The position numbers and the translations under genes were made by a program. A stretch of 64,000 bases of DNA from Prorocentrum cordatum (lineage: Eukaryota; Sar; Dinophyceae; Prorocentrales; Prorocentraceae): NCBI GenBank assembly GCA_963575745.1, contig CAUYUJ010018638.1:479001-543000 (forward strand). The letters run 5' to 3'. Below are positions 42,290 to 52,277 of this stretch, one piece after another. The notes beneath the pieces are model-generated. The model was not told where the DNA came from. It did no database searches and was given only the letters and a program-made list of their open reading frames with translations. The first letter of the stretch is position 1. Each line of letters begins with the position of its first letter.

Positions 42290-42595
42290 AGGTCTACGCA
42301 GCCACTCCAGACCACCTCCTCCTCCCTCCTCCCTCTTCCTCCCTCCTATCTCCTCCGCCCCGTCCTCCTCATCCTCCCTCCTCCCTTCTCCGCCCCCTCC
42401 TCCTCCTCCTCCCCCTCCTTTTCCTCCCTCCTCCTCCTCCTCCTCCTCCTCCTCCTCCTCCTTCTCTCCCTCCTCCTCCTCCCCCTCCTTTTCCTCCTCC
42501 TCCTCGTCCTCCCCTCCCCCTCCTGCTCCTGCTCCTCCTCCTCCTCCTCCTCCTCCTCCTCCTCCTCCCCCTCCTCCTCCTCCTTCTCCTCTATT
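42290..42595 (+). repeat. TCC microsatellite at the 3' side of LINE-B
   Basis: About 300 bp of (TCC)n with CCCT and TGC interruptions, GGA on the LINE-B sense strand. The matching tract on the other side of the element is 49200-49238. Confidence 0.95.
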
Positions 42596-42649
42596 TTGGC
42601 AGCAACGCCAAGGCCTCTGTGTACAGCTGCTCACATCAGTCCAGAGGCG

Positions 42650-44344
42650 CATCTGGTACGACACCGAACCTGTACCTTACAGCAGTGGGATGAATTCGTC
42701 GATGTCGACAAACACACCCTTCTTATCAGGGTGGAGGCCTTTTTACGGAGCTTGCGCATGTTCTTCATGCCCGTCACCGTCGGAGGACCGCACTTACGGC
42801 CCAGGCCGAAAACTTGCACGTCATGCAAAGGAGCAAGTGAGACTTATCTGAGCATGGGAACGCCAACGCCCTATGCCCGAGACGCTCCAGGACGGCCTGG
42901 TCGAGCCTGCTGCGGCCCGCACACTCCGAAACGCCCAACGGCAGGGATACCGCCCTGGAACCTCGCAAACAAACACGGCACCGCACTCGCACTCGTGCTC
43001 GCACATGCAGCCCTGGACTGCAATGGCGCTCGCACTCGTGCTCGAGTCCAGACCCACAGGTCGCGGTGGCTTTGGCGGCTGGACTCGCTCAAGGCCACGG
43101 AACTCTACTTTGGGCCAGAGCTGGAGGAGCTCCGCTCCGCCCTGCAGCACAGCACGTGCAAGCTTGATGGTCCGATCCAAGTCTTCCGATTCCGTCGGCG
43201 ACATGGTCGGATGGCGCGACGCGCCCTCCTTCGCTGCCACATCGGCGCACGCATTCCCCACCCTCCGAAACCGCTCCCCCGCCGACAGACCCTCCTCGTC
43301 CACATCTTTGTGGGCAGCCACTTTGTGAAATCCTTCGCAGAAGCGGCCAAAGTGGTGCCGAGCCTGCATAACAAAGCCAGCGTATTGTCGGGCGGGGCCT
43401 AGCGCCTCGACGGCGCCAAGATGCTGCAGCAGCACAACTTTCGAACAATATGAATAACACTGAGCGGGACCTGCAGTATATCAAGCAGTCCAGGCAAGCG
43501 CCCCAAACTCGGCACCTTGGGGGGTCTGAGGCCACGGAGCCCAGAAGGGGACCTTTGATGACCCAACTTTTCCCCAGACTCCGAGACCATAGCCACCGCC
43601 CGCCCAGCCCTGGACAGCCCCCTAACAGTGCGCCTGGAACACGATCCATCCATAAAAATGTGCACCAAAAAATGCCACCGCTAGGAACGATAGAGGGGGG
43701 AAGGTCTGGCCTGGCAGGATCAGGGAGCAAGTCCGCGAACCATTCCACGGTGACCCCATCTGGCGAAATAGCTGGCTTGGGAGCCCAATCCCAGGATGCT
43801 TGAACGCTCCGTGCAGCCACAGAGCTCGCTTTTCAGGGTCGTCACCTGGCACGTTCAGCGCCGCTTCCTGGATGCACTTCGGCATGTGCTCGCCCCGCGC
43901 GGCCTGCGCACGCGGGCGCGCCCGCAAACGGTGAAACAAAGTGCCCTTGGCGCCGCAGCCGAGCGGGCACAGGTTGGAGCTGGGATAACCTAAGTCAGCC
44001 GCGTCGCCTGCCGTCCAGCAGGCGTTGGTGGCTAAAGCTCGGACCATGCCTGTCTTCGACCCAGGGAGGCCAGCAGCCTCTTGGGCACGCCCCAACAGAG
44101 ACGGCAGCCCACGTGAAACTTATCCCCCGACTCGCGTTCGAGGCTCCGAGACGGGGGGAAAACAAACAAATGCCTCCTTGCAAAGCAAAAACAACTTGAC
44201 AAATTGAGGAGGGGAAAGGGCGAGGGAAATCTCTCGACCGAAATCGTCGACGAGGATGGTGAAATCAGGCATGGTCCAGCCGAGCCTATACAGAGACATG
44301 CGAAGCCCTGAGATGGGGCCAGACAGATTGGCCCACGACCAGTC
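42650..44344 (-). pseudogene. LINE-B C-terminal region: Cys/His motif and RNase H domain
   Basis: Downstream of the poly(A) tract a shifted frame reads WANLSGPISGLRMSLYRLGW and FTILVDDFGREISLAL. Next comes a Cys/His motif (NLCPLGCGAKGTLFHRL, near 43970-43920). RNase H begins with IFMDGSCSRR (first catalytic Asp, 43660) and continues across at least two frameshifts to KVAAHKDVD and VGNACADVAAKEGA (final Asp, about 43230). A terminal Cys pair (HLLLCMTCKFSAW) follows near 42830. RNase H would remove element RNA from the cDNA hybrid. The middle catalytic residues fall where frames break and could not be confirmed. Confidence 0.75.
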
Positions 44345-44436
<92 letters not shown>

Positions 44437-44463
44437 CTTCTTCTTTTTTTTCTTTTTTTTTTT
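44345..44463 (-). repeat. Poly(A) tract on the LINE-B sense strand, inside the ORF
   Basis: 92 uninterrupted T on the + strand (44345-44436), then T-rich with a few C to 44463. On the sense strand it encodes poly-Lys. LINE-B homology continues on both sides (LRAGWSSVFE before; WANLSGPISG after, in another frame), so the tract lies within the element and is not its 3' tail. Confidence 0.9.
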
Positions 44464-44469
44464 CTCAAA

Positions 44470-46362
44470 AACCGAACTCCAACCCGCCCTGAGCGCAGCC
44501 CAACTTAGGGTCCACTCAAAGGCCCTCGTCTGGATAATCCAGACCTCCTTGGCCCATCTGATAACAGGGGCGCAACTGGCTCTCCAGGCCGGGCCCCCTT
44601 CTAACAGACGCAAAACCGAAAGAGACCTGCCTTGGGCCGCAGGCTTCACGCAAGACATGGCCATGCGCCTAAGCGAAAGCAGCTCACGGTCAGAGACTCC
44701 GCACATATCAAAACCGTACACAGCCCCCGCAAAAGGCCCCGATGCAAAAACATTAACCACCTTGCGACCCAGAGTCGGACCGAGCTTCCCAAGACGCCGA
44801 GACTTCCTGAGGGCCGCAGCAGCCCTCTGCTTGGCTTTGGCACCCCTGCTCTTCCCAGGAGCTCTGACCGCTTTACCCGCCGTGTAGTCCACACCTAAAT
44901 TGGTCACTCGAGTACAAGCTAGATCCCCCGCTGCGTCCGCAAGCTCCGCTGAGAGCGAAACCCACATGCTGGACTCATCCATGGCCAACTTGCACTTGAG
45001 CGTAGAGGTAACTGCCGAGCGAAGTGCTCTCGCACCTGCAACCAAAGATCGAACTACCGCGCTGGGCTTGCCAGTCGCACTAAGACTCAAATCGTCAACA
45101 GACACGTCAAAATCAAAATCCAGGGGGCAGGAACTCGAACTGCCAGGACCTCTCGGGATGGCGTCGAAAGCTTCCAGAGCGAACACCCTGATAAGGCTCG
45201 TCGCGAAGGTACAGCCCGCGACGACTCCTTTCAGAGCAAAGTAGGGCCCGTCGACTATTCCTCCCAACGTCATAAACATCGCGCAGGAATAGGCGTGAAT
45301 CGCAAGACGCGGAATGCCTAAGGGGAACTGATGCCGCTTACACTTGGCCCAAAGAAATCCAAGGTCGATATGCTCGCAATACTTGCGGAGGTCATTAAAA
45401 ATAAAAGCACCGACGTGGCCTCGGACCGCCCCGACTCCGCTCTGAAAGCCTGCCTCCAGACAACGTCGCCAGCCCCCCGGTGGGCCCCCGCCGCCCAGTA
45501 AGAGCGGCTGTGCTGGATTTCCCAACGAAGAGCTTCGATGCGACGGCACCTGCCCCAGACTCGGTACCAGCTGGGAAAGATACCGATCGGCCTGAAGCCC
45601 CCACAGGGCTTAGCCAAAAGAGCAACCAGGGCCCACGGAAACTGAACGGGCAACGCCCCCGTGCCTCCATCACCGAGAACCACAAAGACAAAGCCATCAG
45701 AGCATTGTCAGGGAGCAGACTGAAGTGGCGACAACTGACGGCCGCCGCAGGCCTGTACTTCCTCGCCATGGCCCTGATGAGATCAGGCTCAAGATGGGGG
45801 GGGGGGGGCACGGCAACACGTCCTTGCCACAGAGGCCCCGACCTAAACCTTCCTTCCAGATGGAAACAAACTGAGCCGATTCAGCCTTGAGCAAGCTCAA
45901 CGGATCTGACGCCACGATGCCCGAGCGCGAGAGCGTGGTAGTGGGGGCCCAAGCCTCTGGGTCACGAATGGCCGTCTGCGCGTTCCTAGCACCGTTCTCG
46001 AGCCCTTGACGGACCCAGTCTTGCCACTCCTTCCTCGGGGACTTGGCGGCGGCGGCCTTAGCTGAGACACAGGTTTCGGCAACGTTCGCGACGAGCCGGT
46101 CAAGGTCGGCGGCCACCTCGGGATCGTCCACCGAGCAAAGAAGACTACGTGCTAAACCTGCGGCAGTGCGAAAAAGAAACGCACGCTCAGAGTCCGGCGC
46201 CACTGGCACCGTCGTCGGCGGCTCCGAGAGCACCGCCAGCACCTGGCGGCCTCCGTCGAGAAGGCCCTCAGGGCTCACATAGCACCTGGAAGCGCGAAGT
46301 TGACTGCTCAACCAAAGAACAGACCTGAGGACAGGACTAGGCTCGCGACCACCAGCCTTCAA
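44470..46362 (-). pseudogene. LINE-B reverse transcriptase
   Basis: The upstream part (46362-45697) is a helical linker with KEWQDWVRQGLENGARNA. The finger motif is ALLAKPCGGFRPIGIFPSW (near 45610) followed by RSYWAAGAHRGAGDVVWRQA (near 45490). The palm continues in the frame starting at 45549: FLWAKCKRHQFPLGIPRLA, GVVAGCTFATSLIRV (motif B region) and DVSVDDLSLSATG (motif C with both Asp, near 45095). The thumb (SRRLGKLGPTLGRKVVNVFA, YGFDMCGVSDRELLSLRRMA) follows to 44470. The VDD form and the PCGGFRPIG wording resemble a LINE type common in dinoflagellates, from memory. At least two frameshifts make it a pseudogene. Confidence 0.85.
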
Positions 46363-46759
46363 GATGCCTTTTCCGAAACAACTGGGGGCGCTTGGCCCTG
46401 GCTCCCTTGGGAACCGTCACCCCCATAATTGCGCAGATATCCCTTTTCGGCCGAGTTAGCCCAGGCTCGGTGCCCTGGCGCCAGCAGAGCTCGGGCGCGC
46501 CCCCCCTCGCCCTCCACCACCGCCTGGTAGGCCTCCTGAGCCCATGCCAAGGCCACGTCCCATGAGCTTGGCTCAGGTTGCGAGCCCACAAGAGGCTCCA
46601 CGGGGAGGTCGGGGGGGGCGGCGGAAGGCGAGAGCCTTGAGATCACCCACTGGCTTGCGACACCGCAAGGCAACTGACCTGCGAGGGTGAATGGTGGAGT
46701 CCACTTGCACACCGATCTGCTTAACACCCAAAGACAAAGCGTGGGACACAACAAAATAA

Positions 46760-47401
46760 TCAAGAAGACAGGGGGGCCAGCACTCGGAAAGTGGGCGTGC
46801 CTCTGAGCACTGACAACCACGCCATTCGTTTTCGAGGGAAACCCCGAAACGGAAAGGGCTTCAAGGGGAAATTCCAGCCAGCCGCAATAATGAACTCGCA
46901 TTCCAGACTTCCAATAAACCCCCCCACGGATTTCAACAGGGACAGATTGACCTCGGACAGACCTTCACTGTGGTGGAGGTAGAGGGAGAGGACGCAGAAG
47001 GTGGCGCAGCCTGGCGCGTGCACCATGGCCCCTCTGGCGCGGCCCTCGGCCAGCGCGACCTTGTCCTGACGCTCAAACATGCCGGGCGCATCGCGCGCGA
47101 AGACGCCGACCCCAGAGGAGGTGCCCCCACCTGCGCCAATACCACCTGGAGCCCAAAGCGGTTTCCACCCCAGATACTTTGCCCCTTTCGAGGCCGCGTC
47201 GATCCCGCCACTGCTCCTCGGACGACGTTCCTGAGCCAGCGCGACGCGCGAAGAACAACTCGTCAAATATCCTTTTAATGTGCCCCAACTGTTGGCGCTC
47301 ACGGTGGGCGCCAGCAGACCTTCACCGAGCCCGCAACTCTGAGGCCTGGCAGACGCAGACGTCGCTGGAGGCGCAGGGGCGGGGGCTGACCAGTCATCCA
47401 C
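46760..47401 (-). pseudogene. LINE-B EEP endonuclease domain
   Basis: Motifs in order: NSWGTLKGYLTSCSSRVAL, AQERRP (metal-binding Glu), SSGVGVFARDA, FCVLSLYLHHSEGLSEVN and FIIAAGWNFPL. The last motif usually reads GGDWN with a catalytic Asp; here the residue before Trp-Asn is Gly, so the active site appears degraded. The C-terminal part with the final His is out of frame. Between this domain and ORF1 (47402-47743) the frame is broken. Confidence 0.75.
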
Positions 47402-47743
47402 GCTCAGACTGGAGGCCCTGACCGTACTTGCCCCAACAAAAAAACACGGATTGCGGCAAGCGTGCGACCGCAGCCTTGGCTGCTGGACCTTCGCTCAACA
47501 TCTGCTCTGCCAGGCCAGGGAGAGGAGAGGCACGAGGATCCTGAATTGCACGGTCACCTGGGGGGCACAGGATGGAAAACCCAAGGCAGAAACAACTCAG
47601 AGGCGCCTTGCGGCAAAGAGCGCAGCTTGCGAGCTAATCGCAAACCTGACTTGCGAACAGGCGAGCCTATGGACGAGGCTCGGCCAGCTAAACAGTCGAG
47701 AAATATGGCATGGTCATCAGAGCTCGAGGTGCCCACAATCAAA

Positions 47744-49148
47744 TCACAACGAAGACCCCCCATCGGACGAGGGGGGGGGACCTGACAAATGCTGGTCGAC
47801 CCGGGCTCTGATGTCAGCTGCCGTCGCAGCTGGGGCTGCGGCAGGCTGAGAGGCGGCGCCTGGCTCAGGTGGCTCAGCAGGTCCAGCCCCAGCACCTGCA
47901 GCTGCGCCACGTGCGTCTCCGTCGTCTCCCTGCCCAGGAAGCCCCGCGCCATCTTCTCCTTTGCGGCGCTTACGCTGAAGTCGAGCCTTGTGAGCCATGT
48001 GTGCGGCCTTGACCTCCGTGGCCGTGGACGTGAGCTTCTCGAACAGAGCCTTCGACAGGTCCTGCACGCCCTTCTGAAGCTGCTCCAGCCTCGACTCGTA
48101 CTTCTTCCTATCGCCGTCCGAAATGTCGTACTCGCTGCTCTCGAACTCCTCCATGCTATCAAACCTGGTGATGCTGGAGCGGTCAAACTGACCCTCCATG
48201 ATGTCTCTGAGGGGAACAGCAGGGGCGCTGCGAGCACCATCAACGTCGGCCTCGCCATCACCGACGACCCCAACTGCTCTCACGAAGCTTGAACACCGCA
48301 GCCTTGTACTCCTCGTCGGCCTTAGTGAGCTGGTCCCTCGAGAGGCGGACCTGCTCCTCCAGCTCCACCGTCTCCTGCTTCCACTTGAGCAGGCGGTTGA
48401 GCTGGCTCTCGAGCTGTTTCTCCAAGCGCCGAACGGCTGCATGCTGTTGCTGAACTTGCTGACGAACGTTGATCTCAACAGGCTTGCTGGCGGCCTCCAA
48501 ACTGGCTGCCACATCTACGTAGTACTTGCCCCTCGTATTGTCCCCCGCCTTGTGAGATAAGGTGGCCATCTCCTTAGCTTCGTCGACCGATAGAGCCGGG
48601 ACTGGTCCAGCGAGGAGCGGCGGGGCAACCCCTCCCATCCCAGCGTGCTGCGGATGACCTCCTGGGGCAGTCCCTTGCCAAACGAGCCGAAATGGACCAT
48701 GGACGCCCTTTGCCGTTCCCTTTTCCGTAGCCTTTGCCTTGGCCCCCTTATCCCCAGCACCTGCTCCGAACCACCCAGGCGGCCTCGACCAGCCAGACTG
48801 AGCAGGCCTAGAACGCACGGGGGCAACAGGAACCTGAGGCAGCCGGCCATGACAGTGCTTGCACCACTTCGCCGTCGTAGCGTTCTTGCGGCATCCGCAC
48901 GCCGAACACTTGATGGGCGACTTGTTCTTGTTGTACCACTTACCTCCGCCTTTGACCTGCCACTCGTCTCCCCCATCGCCACCCCCAAATGCCTGCACCC
49001 ACGGGTTGTACACGAAAGGAGAAGAAGCGGGAGCCATCGGGAATGTAGGCGGGGAAAGTGGCAGTGCGTTAACCTGAACGTGATGTGAAATGTGACTGGC
49101 GGGCGAACGCCAGTGAGCTTTCGGGGGGCGCAAAGTCCCCCCCGCCAA
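47744..49148 (-). pseudogene. LINE-B ORF1, gag-like protein with a zinc-ribbon-like motif
   Basis: The frame 49148-48258 holds, after a Pro-rich start, WQVKGGGKWYNKNKSPIKC and a Cys cluster C-x2-C-x8-C-x2-C (CSACGCRKNATTAKWCKHC), plausibly nucleic-acid binding. A long helical, Gln/Glu-rich coiled coil follows (INVRQQVQQQHAAVRRLEKQ, then LNRLLKWKQETVELEEQVRL). After a frameshift near 48290 homology continues in the frame 48514-47744 (DISDGDRKKYESRLEQLQKG...), ending in an Ala/Pro-rich tail. MAPASSPF near 49038 is a plausible original start, about 120 nt after the leader relicts. As an ORF1 it would package element RNA. Confidence 0.65.
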
Positions 49149-49157
49149 ACCTCAAAT

Positions 49158-49199
49158 CTTCGAGCAACCGCTACGGACTTGAGCCAAAATGGCTACGGT
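49158..49199 (-). other. Perfect DinoSL followed by a degenerate second copy
   Basis: Read on the minus strand, 49199-49178 is an exact 22-nt dinoflagellate spliced leader (ACCGTAGCC, ATTTT, GGCTCAAG). It is followed directly by TCCGTAGCGGTTGCTCGAAG (49177-49158), which keeps the leader start and a degraded end. There is no GT donor after the leader, so this is not an SL RNA gene. It sits at the 5' end of LINE-B. Confidence 0.97.
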
Positions 49200-49238
49200 C
49201 CTCCTCCTCCTCCTCCTCCTCCTCCTCCTCCTCCTCTC
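49200..49238 (+). repeat. TCC microsatellite abutting the DinoSL of LINE-B
   Basis: (TCC)n of about 36 bp begins one base beyond the leader. Confidence 0.95.
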
Positions 49239-49268
49239 CCCAGGGCACAACTGGTCGTAACAGGATCC

Positions 49269-49500
49269 ATGTTCGGCCATCTGTGTTTGTCACTCGTCCT
49301 GATCGGCATCATCGACCTCCTCTACGGCGCCAACCCGACAGCCGACGTATGCCTGTACTTTGACGACCTGACAGCCTCCACCAGAGGGAGCATAGCCAGC
49401 GTGGTGGAGCTCCATGCAACGTTCACGGATGGATGGCAAGAGCGTCGTCGCCGCCTCCTACGGCGACTTGGCGCGCACCAAGCAGAGCAAGCAGATGAGT
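49269..49500 (+). pseudogene. Possible reverse-transcriptase fragment
   Basis: The + frame reads ADVCLYFDDLTASTRGSIAS followed by VVELHATFTDGWQERRRRLL. LYFDDLTAS fits the Y-x-D-D box of a LINE reverse transcriptase palm and the following helix is compatible. Neighbouring RT motifs are absent, so this is at best a truncated fragment of another LINE next to LINE-B. Confidence 0.35.
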
Positions 49501-50085
49501 ATCTAGGTGGTCCGAAAGGCTCTGTATGTGGCCCAGACGGCTCCGAGACGGCGCAGTGTGGGAGAGGTGCACGAATTGCCCCAGACAGAACTGCATGTGC
49601 TTCACTCCCTTGCGGAGCAGGCTACACATGCAGGGCTTCAGAACAGCTGGATGGAGAGATGGAGGGTGGAGATGAACGTGCAGCGCCAGGTCTTTCTAAC
49701 GCTGGTTCGAATGCTGCTCCGCAGGCCGCTCTCAGATAAGTGGACAGTTGAGCATCGCACACGTGCACGAGCGTTGCTTGGGGCACATGGCCGCAGCAGC
49801 GTATCTGCAGGGCTGGCCGAGCCTCGACTGACCAGTGCCAATCACGTAAGCATGCTGACAGCGTATGTCTGGCAACCGCGCGCGCGTGAGCGTGACGAGC
49901 AGCGCATGCGTGCAGGTGGCCGGCACGTGCAGGGGGAGCCAATGCTCTGCCAGGATTCGAGCAGCTCTGGTCTACAGCAGGAGCTCGACCAACAGAGGCC
50001 TTCCACAGGAGACCCAACCCTGGACATCCGGAACGTCCATGGATCCTTGGTGTGGGAAGGTCGAGGTCGCGCTTTCCACTAGGGC
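49501..50085 (+). other. Unassigned open frame region
   Basis: The frame 49507-50082 (191 codons) is Arg- and Leu-rich with even composition (FLTLVRMLLRRPLSDKW) and could be coding, but I recognise no family. It overlaps in a different phase with the frame carrying the possible RT fragment. Confidence 0.3.
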
Positions 50086-50250
50086 TCCCAACTTCGCGCT
50101 TCGCGCTGCGCGAAGCGCGAAGCGCGAATAACTTCGCGCTCTCGCGCCGCCCTCCCAAAGGGAGAAAAGGAGGACGAGGAGGAGGGGGAGAAGGAACGAG
50201 GACCGCGAAGCGCGAAGCGCGAATAACTTCGCGCCCTCGGGGGAGCCCTT
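50086..50250. mobile_element. Foldback element with CTTCGCGC palindromes
   Basis: Starts AGGGCTCCCAACTTCGCGC and ends CTTCGCGCCCTCGGGGGAGC (inverted). It contains TTCGCGCTTCGCGC-TG-CGCGAAGCGCGAA and a second GCGAAGCGCGAAGCGCG cluster; the centre is a GGA-rich segment. Confidence 0.75.
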
Positions 50251-51110
50251 GTTTCCATGGCCGCGGCCCCCGGCGTCCGACCTCTGCGGCTGTGGGCCCC
50301 AGGGCCATCCGTGCCGATAAACTGTGAGGCTCACGCCACCCGAACTCAAAAAGGGCTTGAGCTCGGCGAGCGCTTGCTCCGAGGAAGCCGCCTCGCGGAC
50401 GCGCCTGCGAAGCAAGCAGGGTGCTCAAATGTGTGAGCACCCTTGTCTGGCAGCAGCAGGCCGAGAAGCAGAGGTATCGCATGACAGCCCATGCCCTAGA
50501 GTTTGCAATGAGACCAGCAACGATGTCTTCCGACATAGTCGATACGATAACCGACGTGGAACAGAGGGTCATGGCCCCGAGTCAGGCCGCCGAATCGATC
50601 TCTGCTCCTCCCCTAATGCCTCCTCCTCCCCCGACCGAGACCAAGCAGCGGCCGGACGCGTTACGAAAACGCGCGGTGCCAGCCAGCTTCGTCGTAAAGT
50701 GCCCAGCGGCGGCCACTGCTTCTCGGGTCTATGCCGAGAGTGCGCTCGAACCGATCCGAAGAGTCCGACTCCCGTCAAGCCGGCGGGCTCCCGTCACCGA
50801 AGAATCCGAAAGAGTCCGACTCCGAATTCAGCAGGCACGAGGGTCCGGACGCCATGTGGTGTTTGGGCGCACGTGCGTATGTTGCAGGCGTTGCGCTTCT
50901 TACGCTGCATAAGCAGGCGAATCTGGCTGGGGCTCCTTGAGTGGCGGCCCGATCCCTTACGTCCAAGGGTCGGCTCGCGCGTTCATGGGAGGGCCGCTAC
51001 CCATCATCAGGAGCACTCACGTGAGTAGAAACTCACACGGTGCGGGGACTCTCGCGAAGTGATTGCCTTCCATCTTCGTTAGACCTACGAGCAGCATAAT
51101 CCCAGAATAA
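50251..51110. other. No gene recognised
   Basis: Mixed GC-rich sequence. A + frame 50421-50912 has even composition but no motif I can name. Words GAGTCCGACTCCG and AAGAGTCCGACTC repeat at 50760-50825. Confidence 0.35.
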
Positions 51111-51114
51111 TCCT

Positions 51115-51460
51115 CTTACTCCTCCTCCCACCCTCCTCCTCCTCCTCCTCCTCCTCCTCCTCCTCCTCCTCCTGCTCCTGCTCCTGGTCCTGCTCCTCCT
51201 CCTCCTGCTCCTCCTCCTGCTCCTCCTCCTCCTCCTCCTCCTCCTCCTCCTCTCTCTCTCTCCATTCTCGTCCTCCTTCTCCCGTCTCCCTTCTTCTCCT
51301 CCTCCTCCTCCTCCTCATCATCATCATCACCTCTCTCCTCCCTCCCTTGCTCCCTACCTATTTTCTCCCTACTCCCTCCTGTTCCTGTTCCTCATCCTGC
51401 TCTTGCTCCTGCTCCTCCGCCTCCTCCTCCTCCTCCTCCTCCTCCCTCGCTCCCTCGCTC
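51115..51460 (+). repeat. TCC microsatellite, compound
   Basis: (TCC)n with TGC and CTC variants, then CTCCCT and ATC triplets, then another TCC block. It lies downstream of RPAC1 on that gene's strand. Confidence 0.95.
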
Positions 51461-51574
51461 CCTCGCCCACTCCCTCCCTCCATTCCTCCTCTCTCTTCCC
51501 CCCTTCCTCTGAACGCCTCTGGAGGCCTCCGAAAAGGCCCTGGAGAGCTCGGGGGGCCTCTGAAGGCCTCCTAG

Positions 51575-52277
51575 CTTGCTGGATACGCTCCAACTCATGC
51601 GCGCCGTTCTGCCCCTGACAATGCTTCGCCGCCTGACTCAACAACGATGCGACACGCTTCCGCCAGAGAATCCTGGGGAACTCCTGAGACTCCCGCCTTC
51701 TCTGGCAGCAGGCACCGCGACAAGGTGGCCCAAGGGCAGGCGGAGTGCCGGCAGGTCCGAGTGACAGGTAATGGTCCTTTATCTTCCCGATCTCCAGCCC
51801 CATGGCCTCGCCCGGGAAGCTCTCCAGGCACTCTCTGCAAGTGACGCAGCTACGGGGGTTAGCGACCACTGCTCGCTTGCCGCCGCCGGGCAGCTCTTCT
51901 ATGTCGAAGACGCCCGCCCCGCAGGTGGCCTTGAGCCTCTCGGCGTCACCATCGAGGATGGGCCTGCTCAGATCAGCATAGGGCAGCAATCGGTACGACG
52001 CCGTGCTGACAGGGGACCACTTGGCGTGTTCCCTCCCTGTGCCCTTCGCGCAGAAACACTCGAGCTCTATCTCCTGGCCTGGCCGCAGCTGAGTGATCAG
52101 GACGTCGTCCGCCACAGGCGCGGGCGCCCCGTCCACAAACAGCTGCTTCTGAGCAGGACTCCACGGTACCCAAGTCAGGTCCTTCGACAGAACCCTCCGG
52201 GGCTTATCTCCACAAACCGTGTGGAGGCGAAACTTCAGGCTATTGGTCTCATTGAACTCCATGTCCGGGAGCTTGGC
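51575..52277 (-). CDS. POLR1C: RPAC1, shared subunit of RNA polymerases I and III (partial)
   Basis: The minus-strand frame encodes the conserved middle of RPAC1 (yeast AC40), the RPB3/alpha-like subunit that pairs with RPAC2 during polymerase I and III assembly in the nucleus. Diagnostic stretches: FNETNSLKFRLHTVC, DLTWVPW, DDVLITQLRPGQEIELE, GTGREHAKWSPVSTASYRLL, VVANPRSCVTCRECLESF and IGKIKDHYL. The exon probably starts at 52277 after a pyrimidine-rich CCAG acceptor. Similarity stops after KDHYL near 51812; a short intron likely follows and a last exon (FPRILWRK, then SLLSQAAKHC) runs to about 51575. The N-terminal 100 or so residues (dimerisation region) are not in the adjacent upstream sequence, so earlier exons lie farther away or were missed. 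Intron borders are inferred. Confidence 0.8.

Larger units (their letters stand above)
42600..49199 (-). mobile_element. LINE-B, decayed non-LTR retrotransposon with a 5' spliced leader
   Basis: Read on the minus strand: perfect DinoSL (49199-49178), a second degenerate leader (49177-49158), gag-like ORF1 with a Cys-rich motif (49148-47744), EEP endonuclease (47401-46760), reverse transcriptase (about 46362-44470), an internal poly(A) tract (44463-44345), a Cys/His motif (about 43990), RNase H (43668-43200) and a C-terminal Cys pair near 42830. Domain order and motif wording differ from LINE-A, so this is a second family. Many frameshifts break it. TCC triplets on the + strand flank both ends. 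The 3' end is approximate. Confidence 0.88.

Noticed and set aside
44345-44436. Poly(T) as the 3' end of LINE-B
   Set aside because: Zinc-motif and RNase H homology of the same element continues beyond it in the same orientation.
44032-45549. A single 505-residue protein
   Set aside because: The frame joins true RT sequence, poly-Lys from the homopolymer, and an out-of-frame tail; the correct downstream frame differs.
49178-49199. SL RNA gene
   Set aside because: A genuine SL RNA gene has a GT donor and intron part directly after the leader. None of the three leader matches does; each is followed by another leader-like or unrelated sequence.
49641-50600. Minus-strand 316-codon frame upstream of LINE-B
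   Set aside because: It crosses a foldback element and overlaps + frames; no motif and no support beyond high GC.
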